The notes under the pieces: model-generated
What the model was told of the DNA's origin: nothing
Seen by the model: the letters and a program-made list of their open reading frames with translations, nothing else
Database searches by the model: none
Source: Chara braunii
Taxonomy: Eukaryota; Streptophyta; Charophyceae; Charales; Characeae
DNA: 29,680 nt
Reading direction: 5' to 3'
Assembly: GCA_003427395.1 (NCBI GenBank)
Contig: BFEA01000147.1
Coordinates: 2,209,643 to 2,239,322 of the forward strand
In this document: positions 1-9,320 of the stretch, piece after piece
How the letters are laid out: every line of letters begins with the position of its first letter
How positions within the stretch are numbered: the first letter of the stretch is position 1
Made by a program: the position numbers and the translations under genes

Positions 1-193
1 AGCTTCCAGGCAAGAGCCTGGAAGTTTCCCTGTAGGGAAACAGGCTGGGGCCTGTAGGCCCTGTCAGAAGGAAGCTTCCAGGGAAGAGCCTGGAAGTTTC
101 CCTGTAGGGAAACAGGCTGGGGCCTGTAGGCCCTGCCAGAAGGAAGCTTCCAGGCAAGAGCCTGGAAGTTTCCTTGTAGGGAAACAGGCTGGA
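1..193. repeat. 72-bp tandem repeat, about 2.7 copies, made of nested hairpins
   Basis: Copies start at 1, 73 and 145 and are almost identical; the third breaks off near 193. Each unit holds three short inverted repeats in series: CTTCCAGG/CCTGGAAG, TTTCCCT/AGGGAAA and GGGCCT/AGGCCC. The array begins at the window edge, so it may extend to the left. Such hairpin-dense minisatellites are common in transposon termini, but no element could be assigned. Confidence 0.9.
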
Positions 194-574
194 GGTCCGG
201 GACGGGCCCTGCAAGGCCCGTGTGGCTGCACAGTATGCCACAGTCTGGGACTGACAAGTGTGAGTTTAATACGTGATCGACCGCTGGGTTATGAGTTGAG
301 TATTAGTTTATGAAAGTTAATAATTTATCCATTGTTTTAAAATTCTTGAAAAGCGGTAGAGTCTGAAAAAGGACTAATCAAAGTCCCTCGTTCAGAACGC
401 AGAGGAAAGCCCTTTAAGAAAGGAGAGTGAGTCGGGATATCATCCGCGGCGGGTCACCCGGTAGAACGCTGTCTGTGCTGCAGGCTCCGGTGTAGGGAGG
501 TGTGCTATCGGAAGTTGGTGACTTTGAGCTGTGCTGTTTACCGGTCCGGCGCTGTCTATAGAGAAAGGGCAACT
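194..574. other. Spacer between the 72-bp array and the first small ORF
   Basis: No gene, RNA or clear repeat was recognised. The left part is AT-rich and the right part becomes GC-rich and purine-rich towards the ORF at 575. Confidence 0.5.
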
Positions 575-745
575 ATGGCGCTGCATGGATATAGGCCCGG
601 GTACTGGTGTCACCAGGCCCGCTGGAAGCCTGTGTCCGGGGAAGGGCCCTGGATTACCGTCATACTCAATTATGACGGTGGAGATGAGCTGGTAATGAAG
701 ATCAACGTGGAGGGAGGCGATTTCGGAGGCGAGAGACCGGGCTGA
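575..745 (+). CDS. Small hypothetical protein, 56 aa, possible distant member of the local small-ORF family
   Basis: ATG at 575 opens a 56-residue frame ending in TGA; the frame is open upstream to 500 but only with a GTG. The N-terminal half is rich in aromatic and basic residues (GYRPGYWCHQARW). The C-terminal half reads WITVILNYDGGDELVMKI and can be laid against the EYVVYFHGDDGRL segment of the frame at 3710, with V, a turn rich in D and G, and L in matching places. That similarity is short and could be chance. No known domain was recognised, there is no signal peptide, and the surrounding DNA is purine-rich and repetitive. It could equally be a random ORF. Confidence 0.22.
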   Translation: MALHGYRPGYWCHQARWKPVSGEGPWITVILNYDGGDELVMKINVEGGDFGGERPG

Positions 746-2150
746 GAGACGTTGCAGACGGGACGGAGTGACGGCAAGGCTACGGATAACGGTGGCCTAT
801 CACGAGGCTGAGACCTGGATGGACACAGCAGACCTGGAACAGATCCACCAGGACAGGGACACAGGAGGGGAAAGTGAGATGAGCGACGCAGATCGAGAGA
901 CGGATCTCAGGTCGTAGAACAGACCAGGGGAGATCCAGAAGCATCACCGGGCGGCAGACCCAGTGGAAGGAGGACCCGAGGCCAGCTCTCGTCAATTGGC
1001 GCCCAGAGGCCGCGGAACGGGAGAGAGACAAGGCAAAGGGAAAGGACGGGTGTGAGCGCGCGGCGGCCAGGGGTCAAGAAAGAGAATGACAGGCAAGCAC
1101 GAGACGTTACGCGAGCAGGCTGCACGTGGCAAGACCGGGAGAGCAAGAAGGCAGTCAACAAGAGTGTGTGTGTGTGTGTGTGTGTGAGCGGGAACGAGAC
1201 GAGCTTGCAGAGCGTGACTGACGTCAACCTTTTTTTTGAACAAGCTTGCACGACGCCTGGCTTTTTTTTGGGAGACCGCGCGAGATTGAGGAAGAGAAGA
1301 GACGTGACAGTCCAGGGGGGTGTGTGGAAGGGACTGGGCCCAAGGTGGTTATACGTGTAGGCAGACTACGAGTGGCAGACGAAGGGCTGGAGGAAGAAAA
1401 GGTCAACGAGAGGGCTGCTAACGTCGTTTTTTTTTTGTTGCTCAAGTGCAGACACAGTGCGCACTTTTGTAGTAGAGGAGCCTGGAGGAACGGGGAGAGC
1501 AACGATGGACCAGTGAGAGGGGAGGCACACGTTGAGAACGCTGGTCCAACCTGAGAAGAAGAAGGAAGGGCGTGACATGGTGATGGGTGCTTGGTCCCGT
1601 GTGGCTCGCACCAGACAAGAAGAGGGAGTGTGGGGAGAAAAGGGCATAGTCGACAGGTGGACGTTTTCTGGAAAGGAGTGCAGCGAGAAGGTCAGAAGGA
1701 CATGGTGGCCGGCGTCATAATTGCTTGGGTTGGAGTAGCCAGGAACTCAAGTCGTCATTTCCTAGCAGCAAAAGAGATGCTGGTGATGGCCAGCGTGTTT
1801 CCCGCGAAACGGTTCCTTCATGATCCTGCAGAGGCAGACCTCCTCATGACTCATCGGTGCTCATGTGATCTCGCTCGGCCAAGAACCAGTTGCTGAGAGA
1901 GTCTCGTTTCGTTGAAAACAACTCTATTCACCGCCTGCCCTGCCGCCTCTGAGTGGTCTTCAATTTGTGACGGGTACTGCTGTCAGAGGCCGTTGATGCG
2001 TTTCTTTGTAGCTGCTCCGTTCGAAGATTTACAGATAAGATAGTGTTTAATGCAAGACAATTTTCTTTGACTTGTTAATCTTGGCTCTCTTTCTTCCCTC
2101 TTATTTCAGCTAGTCAGGCCAATTGATCGCTGTTAATCGATTATGTTATA
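746..2150. other. Purine-rich, repeat-derived region without a recognisable gene
   Basis: The plus strand is strongly biased to G and A up to about 1720 and holds several T runs (near 1231, 1262 and 1427). Short open frames on both strands overlap one another and follow this bias; none has a domain. The composition suggests the leader or internal region of a retroelement, but no coding domain supports this. Confidence 0.45.
1164..1186. repeat. (GT)n microsatellite
   Basis: A run of about eleven GT dinucleotides within the purine-rich region. Confidence 0.95.
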
Positions 2151-2194
2151 CTTCGATAAAGGTCCGGCCTGCAGTAGACTGTGTGGGTAGGTGA

Positions 2195-2360
2195 TTTGGA
2201 CATGTGACTGCGCTGTGCCACTGCGTCATGTGATCGCGCCCGGTGACACCATCGTGCGATCGCATGTTATGATTGCAGCCAGGTGTCTGACACATGTGAC
2301 TGCGTCGCGTGTTTTGTTCCATGTAATTTGAGCCGCGTGACAGTGCCATGTGATGACGTA
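2195..2360. repeat. Degenerate array of CATGTGAC(T)GCG-like motifs
   Basis: The motif CATGTGACTGCG and near variants (CATGTGATCGCG, CATGTGATGACG, CATGTGACTGCGTCGCG) recur several times within about 165 bp at irregular spacing. It looks like an old, diverged minisatellite. CATGTG is also an E-box core, but the regularity points to repeat origin rather than regulation. Confidence 0.5.
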
Positions 2361-3590
2361 AATACGTGATAACACTGGCTTGTGAGTGTTCACGCGCTTG
2401 GATGGGTTGAGTGTGAAGCCGTGAAAACTTGCAAACTGAATGCCTTATGAGTCTGGTGACTACATGCAAGTGCTTGATTGATTGTGATGGGTCTGTGTCA
2501 AATCAATGAGGAAGGTGAAGCTTGTTTTAAGGAACATTGCCTACCTTCTCACTAAGTATCTGCTGGATGGGGACTGAAGGGTAGACTAGGGAAAAGGAAT
2601 GACTAGGGAAGACGCCGTTTTACCGTAACAAGGATGAAGAGGTCTTGTCGGCATGTGACTAGGAGAGAAGGGGAAAGATCAGCGCCTTGAATATGTTGAT
2701 CCCTAGTGAGTGTGTTCTCCTGAGATTTTCGAGTGGTTAATTAGTGNCTCCCTGATNTCGCCCGAATGCCCTGCTGGTTAAACGATAGTTGTGCATGAGC
2801 TTGTCGTCTTCGAGCCAGACATCACCCATCGTTTACGGGTCATATTTGGTCCGACCTGAGAAACCCAGAATCAGATCTTGCCAGACGTGAAGGATATTTA
2901 GACTCCTATAACGGTTGGGTTTATGATTGTGGATTCCTTTTTGTCAGGCAGGGCTATTAGGGCCCATGTAACTTTACGGGTTCATAATGGAAACTCATAT
3001 GGGTAGGTGATTTGGATTAGTAGTTGGCCAGAGCCCAGTCTTATTGCGTTCTGTCCCTGCATGTATCCAATCCTCAGACAATCAATAGCCACATGGCTTC
3101 CAGTTAGGTAATTACCAGCCCATTTCCTTGGGGCGGGGCAAAGGTTGACAAGTGACTGTTTACTGTGAATCTTGCACTAAGACTGTAAGTGGATACCTCT
3201 GAGTGCTAGCCGCTTTAAAAGGTTCCATTTGGCTATAACCCTGCTTAAAAATCTGTTTGGTAATTTCTCTCGGAATGTGGGTGTGGTTTGATGAACTGCA
3301 AGTACCATAAGCCCATCTATTAGTGGGGAGAGGGTTTCTTTACCCAAGCGGCGTTAATCGTCAAAGGTCAGATCAGACCGTGCTGTCCATAATCTGTGCT
3401 CTATCTAGAGTCACGTTTAAGTACAGTGTGGCGGTTGAGGATATCCCGCTCAGGTCTGTGACTGGGCCCGCCCGTTTGCTTTCCACATGATTTCAGCGCT
3501 AGTAGGGACTCATTTATTTTCTGAGAAAGTATACCATTTATGCATTGAGTCTGTCGTTTCGCGCCAGAAGGCTACTACAACTCTCATTCC
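2361..3590. other. Intergenic stretch, no gene seen; two single Ns
   Basis: No coding frame of note, no RNA and no strong repeat was found. Single unresolved bases lie at 2747 and 2757, showing a draft-quality assembly here. Confidence 0.55.
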
Positions 3591-3598
3591 TTATATAA
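3591..3598 (+). promoter_or_regulatory. Possible TATA box of the small ORF at 3710
   Basis: The string TTATATAA lies 119 bp before the ATG at 3710. A start about 30 bp further on would give a 5' leader of roughly 85 nt. This is a motif match only; AT-rich DNA yields such strings by chance. Confidence 0.3.
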
Positions 3599-3709
3599 CT
3601 AGACTAAAACAGGATCAAAATGGTTCATGTATATACGGCTAAGGAAGAATAAGACGAGAGATTTATACCTTCGTCCTACGTGGTCTAGTAGGCATAAGGG
3701 CAGGTGAAC

Positions 3710-3964
3710 ATGAAGGAACAAGAGGTTCTCGTGGTAAAGTCTGTGTCCATCAGAAATAAGAGTGAAGGATGGGAAAATGAGGCATGCCTGGATGCCGAGC
3801 TTCACAAACAGGCCCAGAGAAGGTTTGCTGTCGAAAATGCAGGAGGAAGAAAGTTCATTGAATATGTAGTTTATTTTCATGGGGACGACGGCAGGCTGCA
3901 CAGCACTAGCTCTTCTCTGGAAACTGTGGAACTGGCTAAGGGGAAGCTTGCACAAGCTTTGTAA
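3710..3964 (+). CDS. Small hypothetical protein, 84 aa, local small-ORF family
   Basis: ATG at 3710 is chosen over the upstream GTG at 3704. The product is 84 residues, hydrophilic, without signal peptide or membrane segment. The order is a short N-terminal strand (VLVVKSVSI), a charged helix-like stretch around EGWENEACLDAELHKQAQRR, then two strands around a turn (IEYVVYFHGDDGRL). From EGW to the end it aligns without gaps over 62 positions with the frame at 5129; about 15 are identical, including W, IEY, Y, H and GRL. Helix plus beta hairpin recalls small cystatin-like folds, but the cystatin QxVxG motif is absent. Function is unknown. A 133-residue antisense frame covers the same DNA but has no homologue here. 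Confidence 0.45.
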   Translation: MKEQEVLVVKSVSIRNKSEGWENEACLDAELHKQAQRRFAVENAGGRKFIEYVVYFHGDDGRLHSTSSSLETVELAKGKLAQAL

Positions 3965-5128
3965 TGCTTGAATTTCCATCTCTAGCATCGCCATCAGCAT
4001 TTAAGCATCAACAATTACTTTCTCCTGGGTTACCGCTAAATATGAATTCAAGACTTGGTGGTATAATAGATCAGATAAATATTTAGGAAATAATCTGGTA
4101 AATACCCAGGGAGCATTCAGATAAACACTCAGGCAGGGATTCAGTTAAAATTCGGCCAAGAAGGAGTCAATCAGCACACAACACAATCTACAAGCAGTCG
4201 AACTAGAAAAAGTTCAAACAAGTAAACGGTTTACTCAGCAAACCCATAACCAGTTGTTCTAAAATCACTGCCAAAAGTATTTTCCAGTAGAAAGCAAGCA
4301 ATTTTTCTGAGTGTTGACACCGGGTAACTGGTGAGCAGCAATCGGATTTCATTTTAAACAATCTGCCAGTTTTTCTGACCAGTACTCAGGGACCCCTTCA
4401 CCTAGTCGAATGCTCAAATATTTGTTTGGTTGAATAGTCAGATGTTATTCAGGCAAATACCCAGACAGTACGACACGGGGTACCCAGAGCTGCACTCGGT
4501 ATTTAAGATATTTAATACTCAAGACAGAGTTTGAAGAGTATCCAGAGTTGTACATAGTACTCAAGACAGTACTCAAGGCTATGCTCAGAAAAGTACTTAG
4601 TGAAGATCGTACTCAGAGTAATGCTCAGATCGGTATTCCGTGTTCAGGTTTTTACCCAAACACAGCATTCCAAAACATGATCTCATTAGCGATCAGTTCT
4701 TGGAAATTCGTTCTCAGTGGCTATCGAAGTCAGTTTTCCAACAATCACTCAGTCAACAATCATTCGGTCAGCTATTCGGACCTGCAAATCTGGAACCACA
4801 GTCAATATCAACAACACGGACCTGCAAATGGGGAACCACAGTCAATAACAGCAACAAGAAGCAGCGGTCATAAGGTGATTTCGCTTTTAGAAGCAGCAAT
4901 CGAAAAACAACCAGCTATCAGCAACTAGCAACCAGCAACCCGGGATCGTCAATTAGAGCAGCACTTCAGGATGGTAATCAAAACAACAACTCTCGACTGC
5001 AACTGAACCAATAATTTGTTAGTCACAAATTAATAACTAGACCAGCAGCCATATCTGCAATCGGACCGTACTCGGTTCAGAGGGCTGACCCGTGGCATGG
5101 AAGTTAATGCAGTAGAACTCTGCAGAGA
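3965..5128. repeat. Low-complexity spacer of degenerate ACTCAG/CAGTA and CAGCAA motifs
   Basis: Between about 4060 and 4640 words such as ACTCAGG, TACTCAG and ACTCAAG recur every 15-30 bp with many changes; between about 4730 and 5000 words such as CAATCA, CAGCAACA and CAGTCAA dominate. The segment CGGACCTGCAAAT/GGGGAACCACAGTCAAT is repeated near 4780 and 4817. A 126-codon open frame here reflects the repeat and is not supported as a gene. Confidence 0.6.
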
Positions 5129-5383
5129 ATGGGGGACATCGACATTGTAAGGGTGGCATGTTCACTGCGTCAGGGCGTGACAGAGGACTGGAGGGAGAGT
5201 GCAGTTGAGGAGTACAATCAACAAACTATTATGATGATGGAACACGCACTGACCCTCGTGAGAAATCATACTAAAATCGAGTACGCATACTACCTACACG
5301 ATAAGAATGGCAGACTATGTGTCTTCATAACTTCTATGGGTACTATTGAGGAAGTAAGGAGGACTGTTGACAGCCATGAGTGA
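5129..5383 (+). CDS. Small hypothetical protein, 84 aa, local small-ORF family
   Basis: A true ATG at 5129 opens an 84-residue frame ending in TGA. The layout matches the frame at 3710: an N-terminal strand (DIVRVACSL), a helix-like stretch starting EDWRESAVEEYNQQ, then IEYAYYLHDKNGRL, a strand CVFIT and a final charged helix. The ungapped match to the frame at 3710 over 62 residues and the near-equal lengths support common descent. The pattern AVEEYN followed by a beta hairpin superficially resembles plant cystatins, but the QxVxG inhibitory loop is missing, so no inhibitor function is claimed. No transposase, protease or polymerase motif is present. Its neighbours are the paralogues on either side. 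Confidence 0.45.
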   Translation: MGDIDIVRVACSLRQGVTEDWRESAVEEYNQQTIMMMEHALTLVRNHTKIEYAYYLHDKNGRLCVFITSMGTIEEVRRTVDSHE

Positions 5384-5617
5384 GCGTTTAGTCTCTGAAT
5401 AGGTACAACTCACCTATCCAAACATTCACCAATCATTCAATCAGCAGTCAATCATCCGCAGTCAGTTACTACTGATCAGTTTCCAGCCATCAGTTTCCAG
5501 CTACCTATTTTCAGCATTAGTCTTTTGAATTCAGTTTTCGGCAGGCAGTTTCCAGCAACCAGTTCAGTAACCAGCTCTCTAAGACCATCTGATCAGCTTG
5601 TACCGACAAGAATACTC
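5384..5617. repeat. Degenerate CAGTTTCCAGC / CAATCA repeats
   Basis: The words CAGTTTCCAGC, CAGTTTTCGG, ATCAGTTTCC and CAATCATTCAATCAG recur between about 5425 and 5580. The vocabulary is close to that of the spacer before 5129, suggesting that ORF and spacer were duplicated together or that both spacers derive from one repeat. Confidence 0.5.
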
Positions 5618-5827
5618 ATGAGCACAGTTCAGTCTACGTCGGTCAGTGAGTCAGTGTTGGCCAGCCTCAATCGGCTCTCATGCAAGGAGGCACTCCGTTA
5701 TCAGTATGTTAGTGCCATTGGTTTCAGACAGGGAGATCTGTCAATCTTCATTGTCCAGAGCAGTTTTGTTGACGGCACTATCCATGATCTGAGGCCTTAT
5801 CTGAAGAAGGGTAAAGAGGTTCATTAA
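5618..5827 (+). CDS. Small hypothetical protein, 69 aa, diverged small-ORF family member
   Basis: The frame is open from 5525 or earlier, but the first convincing ATG is at 5618, which gives a length similar to the two paralogues. After a serine-rich N-terminus and a short helix-like stretch (ASLNRLSCKEAL) comes YQYVSAIGFRQGDLSIFIV, which aligns with IEYAYYLHDKNGRLCVFIT of the frame at 5129: Y, G, L, F and I coincide. A C-terminal TIHDLRPYLKKG resembles TIEEVRRTV. The frame ends in TAA but stays open in the same phase for another 372 bp. Function is unknown. Confidence 0.38.
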   Translation: MSTVQSTSVSESVLASLNRLSCKEALRYQYVSAIGFRQGDLSIFIVQSSFVDGTIHDLRPYLKKGKEVH

Positions 5828-6199
5828 CTTTTCGATCCAGTCTGGATCTCAGCCACCGAATACCTTGAGCAGAGAGAGAGGGAGCTCGATGAGAGTGGCA
5901 CTGCATTGATCCGCAGCTTCTTGCCGATGCTTTATACTGACTATCCTAGACCTCCAGTCCCCTTTCTTCTCACTGATGGCACGAGTTGGTTGGAAGTGAT
6001 TGGTTTGGCAAAGAGGTACATCTCTCTGGCAGTGATCGACATTGAGGCACTGACCGAGTCCACCAAGTATCCCTACCTCAGACGAGGGGTCTTTTCAGTG
6101 GACGGACTGCCTGCTTTGTGGGAGGAGTTTTGCTCCATGGTTAACTACCGTGCCATGTGCCTTGGATGGTCATGCTCAGAGTTTGCTGGCTACAAGTGA
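5828..6199 (+). CDS. Hypothetical open frame in phase with the preceding ORF, 123 codons plus stop
   Basis: Directly after the TAA at 5825-5827 the same frame runs open to TGA at 6197-6199. The product reads like a real globular protein: FDPVWISATEYLEQRERELD, then a hydrophobic core (LIRSFLPMLYTDYPRPPVPF, SWLEVIGLAKRYISLAVIDI) and a tryptophan-containing C-terminus (ALWEEFCSMVNYRAMCLGW). It lacks an ATG near its beginning, so it is either the downstream half of a gene cut by a nonsense mutation, a stop-readthrough extension, or an exon reached by splicing. No family was recognised. Balanced amino-acid use sets it apart from the repeat-driven frames around it. Confidence 0.35.
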   Translation, partial: LFDPVWISATEYLEQRERELDESGTALIRSFLPMLYTDYPRPPVPFLLTDGTSWLEVIGLAKRYISLAVIDIEALTESTKYPYLRRGVFSVDGLPALWEEFCSMVNYRAMCLGWSCSEFAGYK

Positions 6200-6983
6200 C
6201 ATTTTGTCACGAAGCCTCGGTCCCAGATTATACGTGGGTGTGGGTCACGGCACCAGAGAAGATCAGTAAAAAGAGAGATTGAGAGAGACTGACCAGAGGG
6301 ATGAGTGAGGACTCTTGAGAGGTGCTGACCACGCTCGTTTATGTGTACTTTCTGATATTATTATGAGTTCTCATTCTTCCCTCACTCAATTGCTTCTGTC
6401 TTTGCTCGAGTCAGTCAGTCTTATTTTCTGCATTATTCTTGCTTGATGATTGTCTTCGTGGATGTTTTGTCACAGTTCTCAAAATCAGATTGACATAATT
6501 GATGCATGCATAGCACCCCATAATTTTATGATTATTATTTGCATAATTCTCTGTTGTTCCGAATCAAAATAAAAGATTCCTAAGACCGGGGACCGGCGAA
6601 GACCGCAATTGAAGGGTCTCGTTGGAAGCCGGACGCACACAACAGGAAGGGATTTGCATTATTTAATTTATTTTATTTATTGCAATCACATACAAAATCC
6701 TGTGTGACAGTCTGTTGGCTTTCTTGGCCGCTTGAAATGACACGACTAAGAAAAAGTGAGACAGCGGGCGGAGGGGGTGGGTTCATAGGTTGGGCCTGTC
6801 GCGCCATAAAACTTTGTGGCATCACACTCATTGGCTTGTTGCGACCTGACCACTCAGTGCCTAGGGCATATACGGGTTATATGTCGACCAAAGCCTCATC
6901 GGACCAAATGACGACTGTTGCCCATAAGATTGTGGCCTGACTTGCGAAGATCCTACGCCACCTGATTGCCCACCAACTTCAGG
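6200..6983. other. Intergenic stretch between the small-ORF cluster and the gag remnant
   Basis: No domain or RNA was recognised. The string AATAAA near 6569 could serve as a polyadenylation signal for a plus-strand transcript from the small-ORF cluster. An 86-codon frame at 6680 uses a non-ATG start and has no visible motif. Confidence 0.45.
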
Positions 6984-7923
6984 CTACGTTATTGCCAGAG
7001 TTTGCGGTATCTGACCCTTTCCTGAGCCTTGACCACCTAGCATCAAGTTGCGTTGCTTGCGCCGCATCTTTGTCAACCATTGAGGCTCTGGTTCATCTTC
7101 CTCCTCATACTCTTTCAAGTTCTCCTCTTCTTTGATCACCTTGTTCGCTGGCCCTTTTCCCTTTCCTTGGGCGACTGTTACGACCTTCCTCTGGACCACA
7201 CACTCTCTTCCAACCCCTAACTATACAAGTACATCCTGGACAATCTTTCGTACATGCGGGGCCCCACTTGTAGTCGACTTATGTTCCTTATGCTTTTGCC
7301 TATGCTGGCGCATTTGGAAGAGGTATACCTTCAAGTTGTCCAAATTGCTATCGCTACACATTATCATGAACCCACATTAGCTTATTGTCGACCGTTCTGC
7401 GGCTTATCATCATCCCCGCCTTTGCTTCCGGTAAGTATCCCAGGAAGATAGCACATTGTTCTTCCTTCACTATCCCTGAGACTTTATTTGCCTTCTTCAT
7501 GAAGGCCGAAGCGAACTCGCCTACCAGGGTGTAGTCGTTCTGAGTCATAGCCTCCAAATCGGACACTGGCAGCAGACCATCCTCCAACTTGAATCGTCTT
7601 TGCATCTCATCCTTAAATCTTTCTGAGCCTCCTTGCGCGCCTGTTATCACGTTCTTCACTTCGGTGTGGAGCTCATACCACATGTACTTCAGGACGCATC
7701 GAAACTTGTCAGGCTCTAATAACCCCACCATAGCCCGTTCCACCATTTTCAATAAGTCAGACACTCTCTCTCCTCTGAAAAGGAAGGTTTCAATCTTGGG
7801 GAGTTGTCCCCAAGCCACCTGTCGCCGGTCCAAAGCATCCACCAAACTATTCGCTGTCAGGTTTCATTCCGCCCCATCGTCCGCTGCATTTTCATTCGTC
7901 ATCCTTTCTCGATTTTTGGGCAT
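6984..7923 (-). pseudogene. Decayed gag gene of a Ty3-like LTR retrotransposon
   Basis: Reading on the minus strand, a plausible ATG lies at 7923. After an in-frame TGA at 7866-7864 the frame continues with VDALDRRQVAWGQLPKIE, FLFRGERVSDLLKMVERAM and ANKVSGIVKEEQCAIFLGYL. A stop at about 7354 needs a change of frame, after which a lysine- and glutamate-rich tail follows (QWLTKMRRKQRNLM); a TAG at 7223-7221 interrupts that second part. The order, a helical capsid-like core followed by a basic and acidic tail, fits plant Ty3-type gag. No zinc knuckle, protease or reverse transcriptase follows, so the element is truncated after gag. The PBS and LTR end 1 kb upstream in the same orientation support the call. 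Confidence 0.65.
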
Positions 7924-8894
7924 CCCTGTTAAGAATGGACAACTCACACTCAACACGTCACTACTTTCATCATACTAACTCACCTTCTGACACTCCACAC
8001 AATCTACACCTCTTCACTCACCTTTTAACCTCTGACCAAACAAGGGTCTGGTAAGACCTTTAAAGATCGAACAATCCATTGAAAATGATAGCACCTTTCT
8101 ATCCTTAGCTACGTCCTATCGCATGTGCACCATGACGTTGTTATGACAACCTCAATGGTTTTATTGGCCAGAGTCGATACTTTCACGACTTGTTTCAACC
8201 GGTGACTATGCTTAGTCATGTTGGTGTTGGCCCACTCAACCTTTGCCGCATCAAACATGTAAATCATTATTTTAAATACTTCAAATATCAAGATTAGATA
8301 GATACTAACTACGGCTACCATCATACATGCCAAGGTACATAAGTGCATTTACTAAAATGATCTCCATTCTTGAACCATCTACACAACATCAGAAAGTTCT
8401 AACCCAAATAATCAAGGCTCATGCATTTCTTAGAGATTCGGCTTATGTCAAGAACACATCGACGCTAGAAGGTTAGACTCTAGCCATTGATATAACTACT
8501 TCCTAGCATGAGTGTACCTTAACACTGTCATGACAACTTAGGTAGCTTAGTGGATGTGTCAAGTACCACAAATTCTTGCTCCAGTATATAAGCATGCAGA
8601 GTTTCACTGATATGGGTAACATCCTGCCCCAAAAATACCAGATACGCATAATATTGCCCAAACTACTCTATGACACCTGGATCCACAGATTTCTAACTTT
8701 AACTCCCACTATAGGTGTCAGAATACACACGCTATTTTATCATACACACCCTTACTCCATCTTAGTCCAATGTAAACATTAAACCAGTCATCCTTATCTT
8801 CAACATATCTGATAAAAAATGAAGTTGTTTTGCCCAGATCACCAATCTTTCTCTCACTTGGGTTCGTTCACTAAGGACCCCAGTAGGCAACCTA
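7924..8894 (-). other. Leader region between PBS and gag remnant
   Basis: By position this is the untranslated leader of the minus-strand LTR retrotransposon. A 79-codon minus frame at 8109-8348 has a hydrophobic N-terminus (VVSIYLILIFEVFKIMIYMF) but no recognised domain. Confidence 0.45.
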
Positions 8895-8913
8895 GATCCC
8901 GACAACGGCGCCA
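8895..8913 (-). other. Primer-binding site complementary to plant tRNA-Asp
   Basis: On the minus strand the site reads TGGCGCCGTTGTCGGGATC. The usual plant tRNA-Asp PBS begins TGGCGCCGTTGCCGGGGATC; this copy differs by one substitution and one missing G. It lies two bases after a sequence ending ...CTTAACA, the expected CA end of a 5' LTR. Reverse transcription of the element would have been primed here. Confidence 0.78.
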
Positions 8914-8915
8914 CC

Positions 8916-9320
8916 TGTTAAGTGCATCGGTCCGCAGGATTTGCAAGACTTCTTCACAAAGTGGTGTCGCTCCGGCCTAGTGTGTCAACCATACATCTCG
9001 CGAACCCCTACGACAGGGCAAAGTTTAGGCAAAACACAACTTATCTCTACCCATGGTAGCTGACACCTCACTAGCGTAGGTGTATCCTGGTCGAGCTACC
9101 GAACCACGTGCAAACGTTTTTCGAGTGCAATCGCAGAGGTGACCTGATCGAGGGCATTTCTCATTCGTTGTGGCATACAGGGTACGCGCAGTTGAACACC
9201 TTAATTGAACCCTGTGTGAATCGACGCTCTAGTGGTTGATTTCCCAAGCGTGGTTGTATGTCGGTCGACTGCGGCGACCAATCTAACCACGCGATACACT
9301 TTCAATAAATAATAAAACCA
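8916..9320 (-). mobile_element. 5' LTR (U5 side) of the minus-strand retrotransposon; outer end not located
   Basis: The LTR must end at 8916 with ...ACTTAACA, adjoining the PBS. A GC-balanced, non-repetitive stretch continues to about 9300, where AT-rich sequence begins. No matching TG...CA boundary with a target-site duplication was found and no second LTR is visible, so 9320 is only a conservative bound. Confidence 0.45.

Noticed and set aside
997-1010. TGGCGCCCAGAGG as a primer-binding site, with CA two bases upstream
   Set aside because: Only the first nine bases fit the complement of plant tRNA-Lys; the rest diverges, and no LTR pair or coding domain supports a retrotransposon here.
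3599-4000. 133-codon minus-strand frame
   Set aside because: It is antisense to the 84-residue frame at 3710, which has a paralogue at 5129; the antisense protein has no support.
4548-4928. 126-codon plus-strand frame
   Set aside because: It lies wholly in degenerate CTCAG/CAGCAA repeats; its composition follows the repeat.
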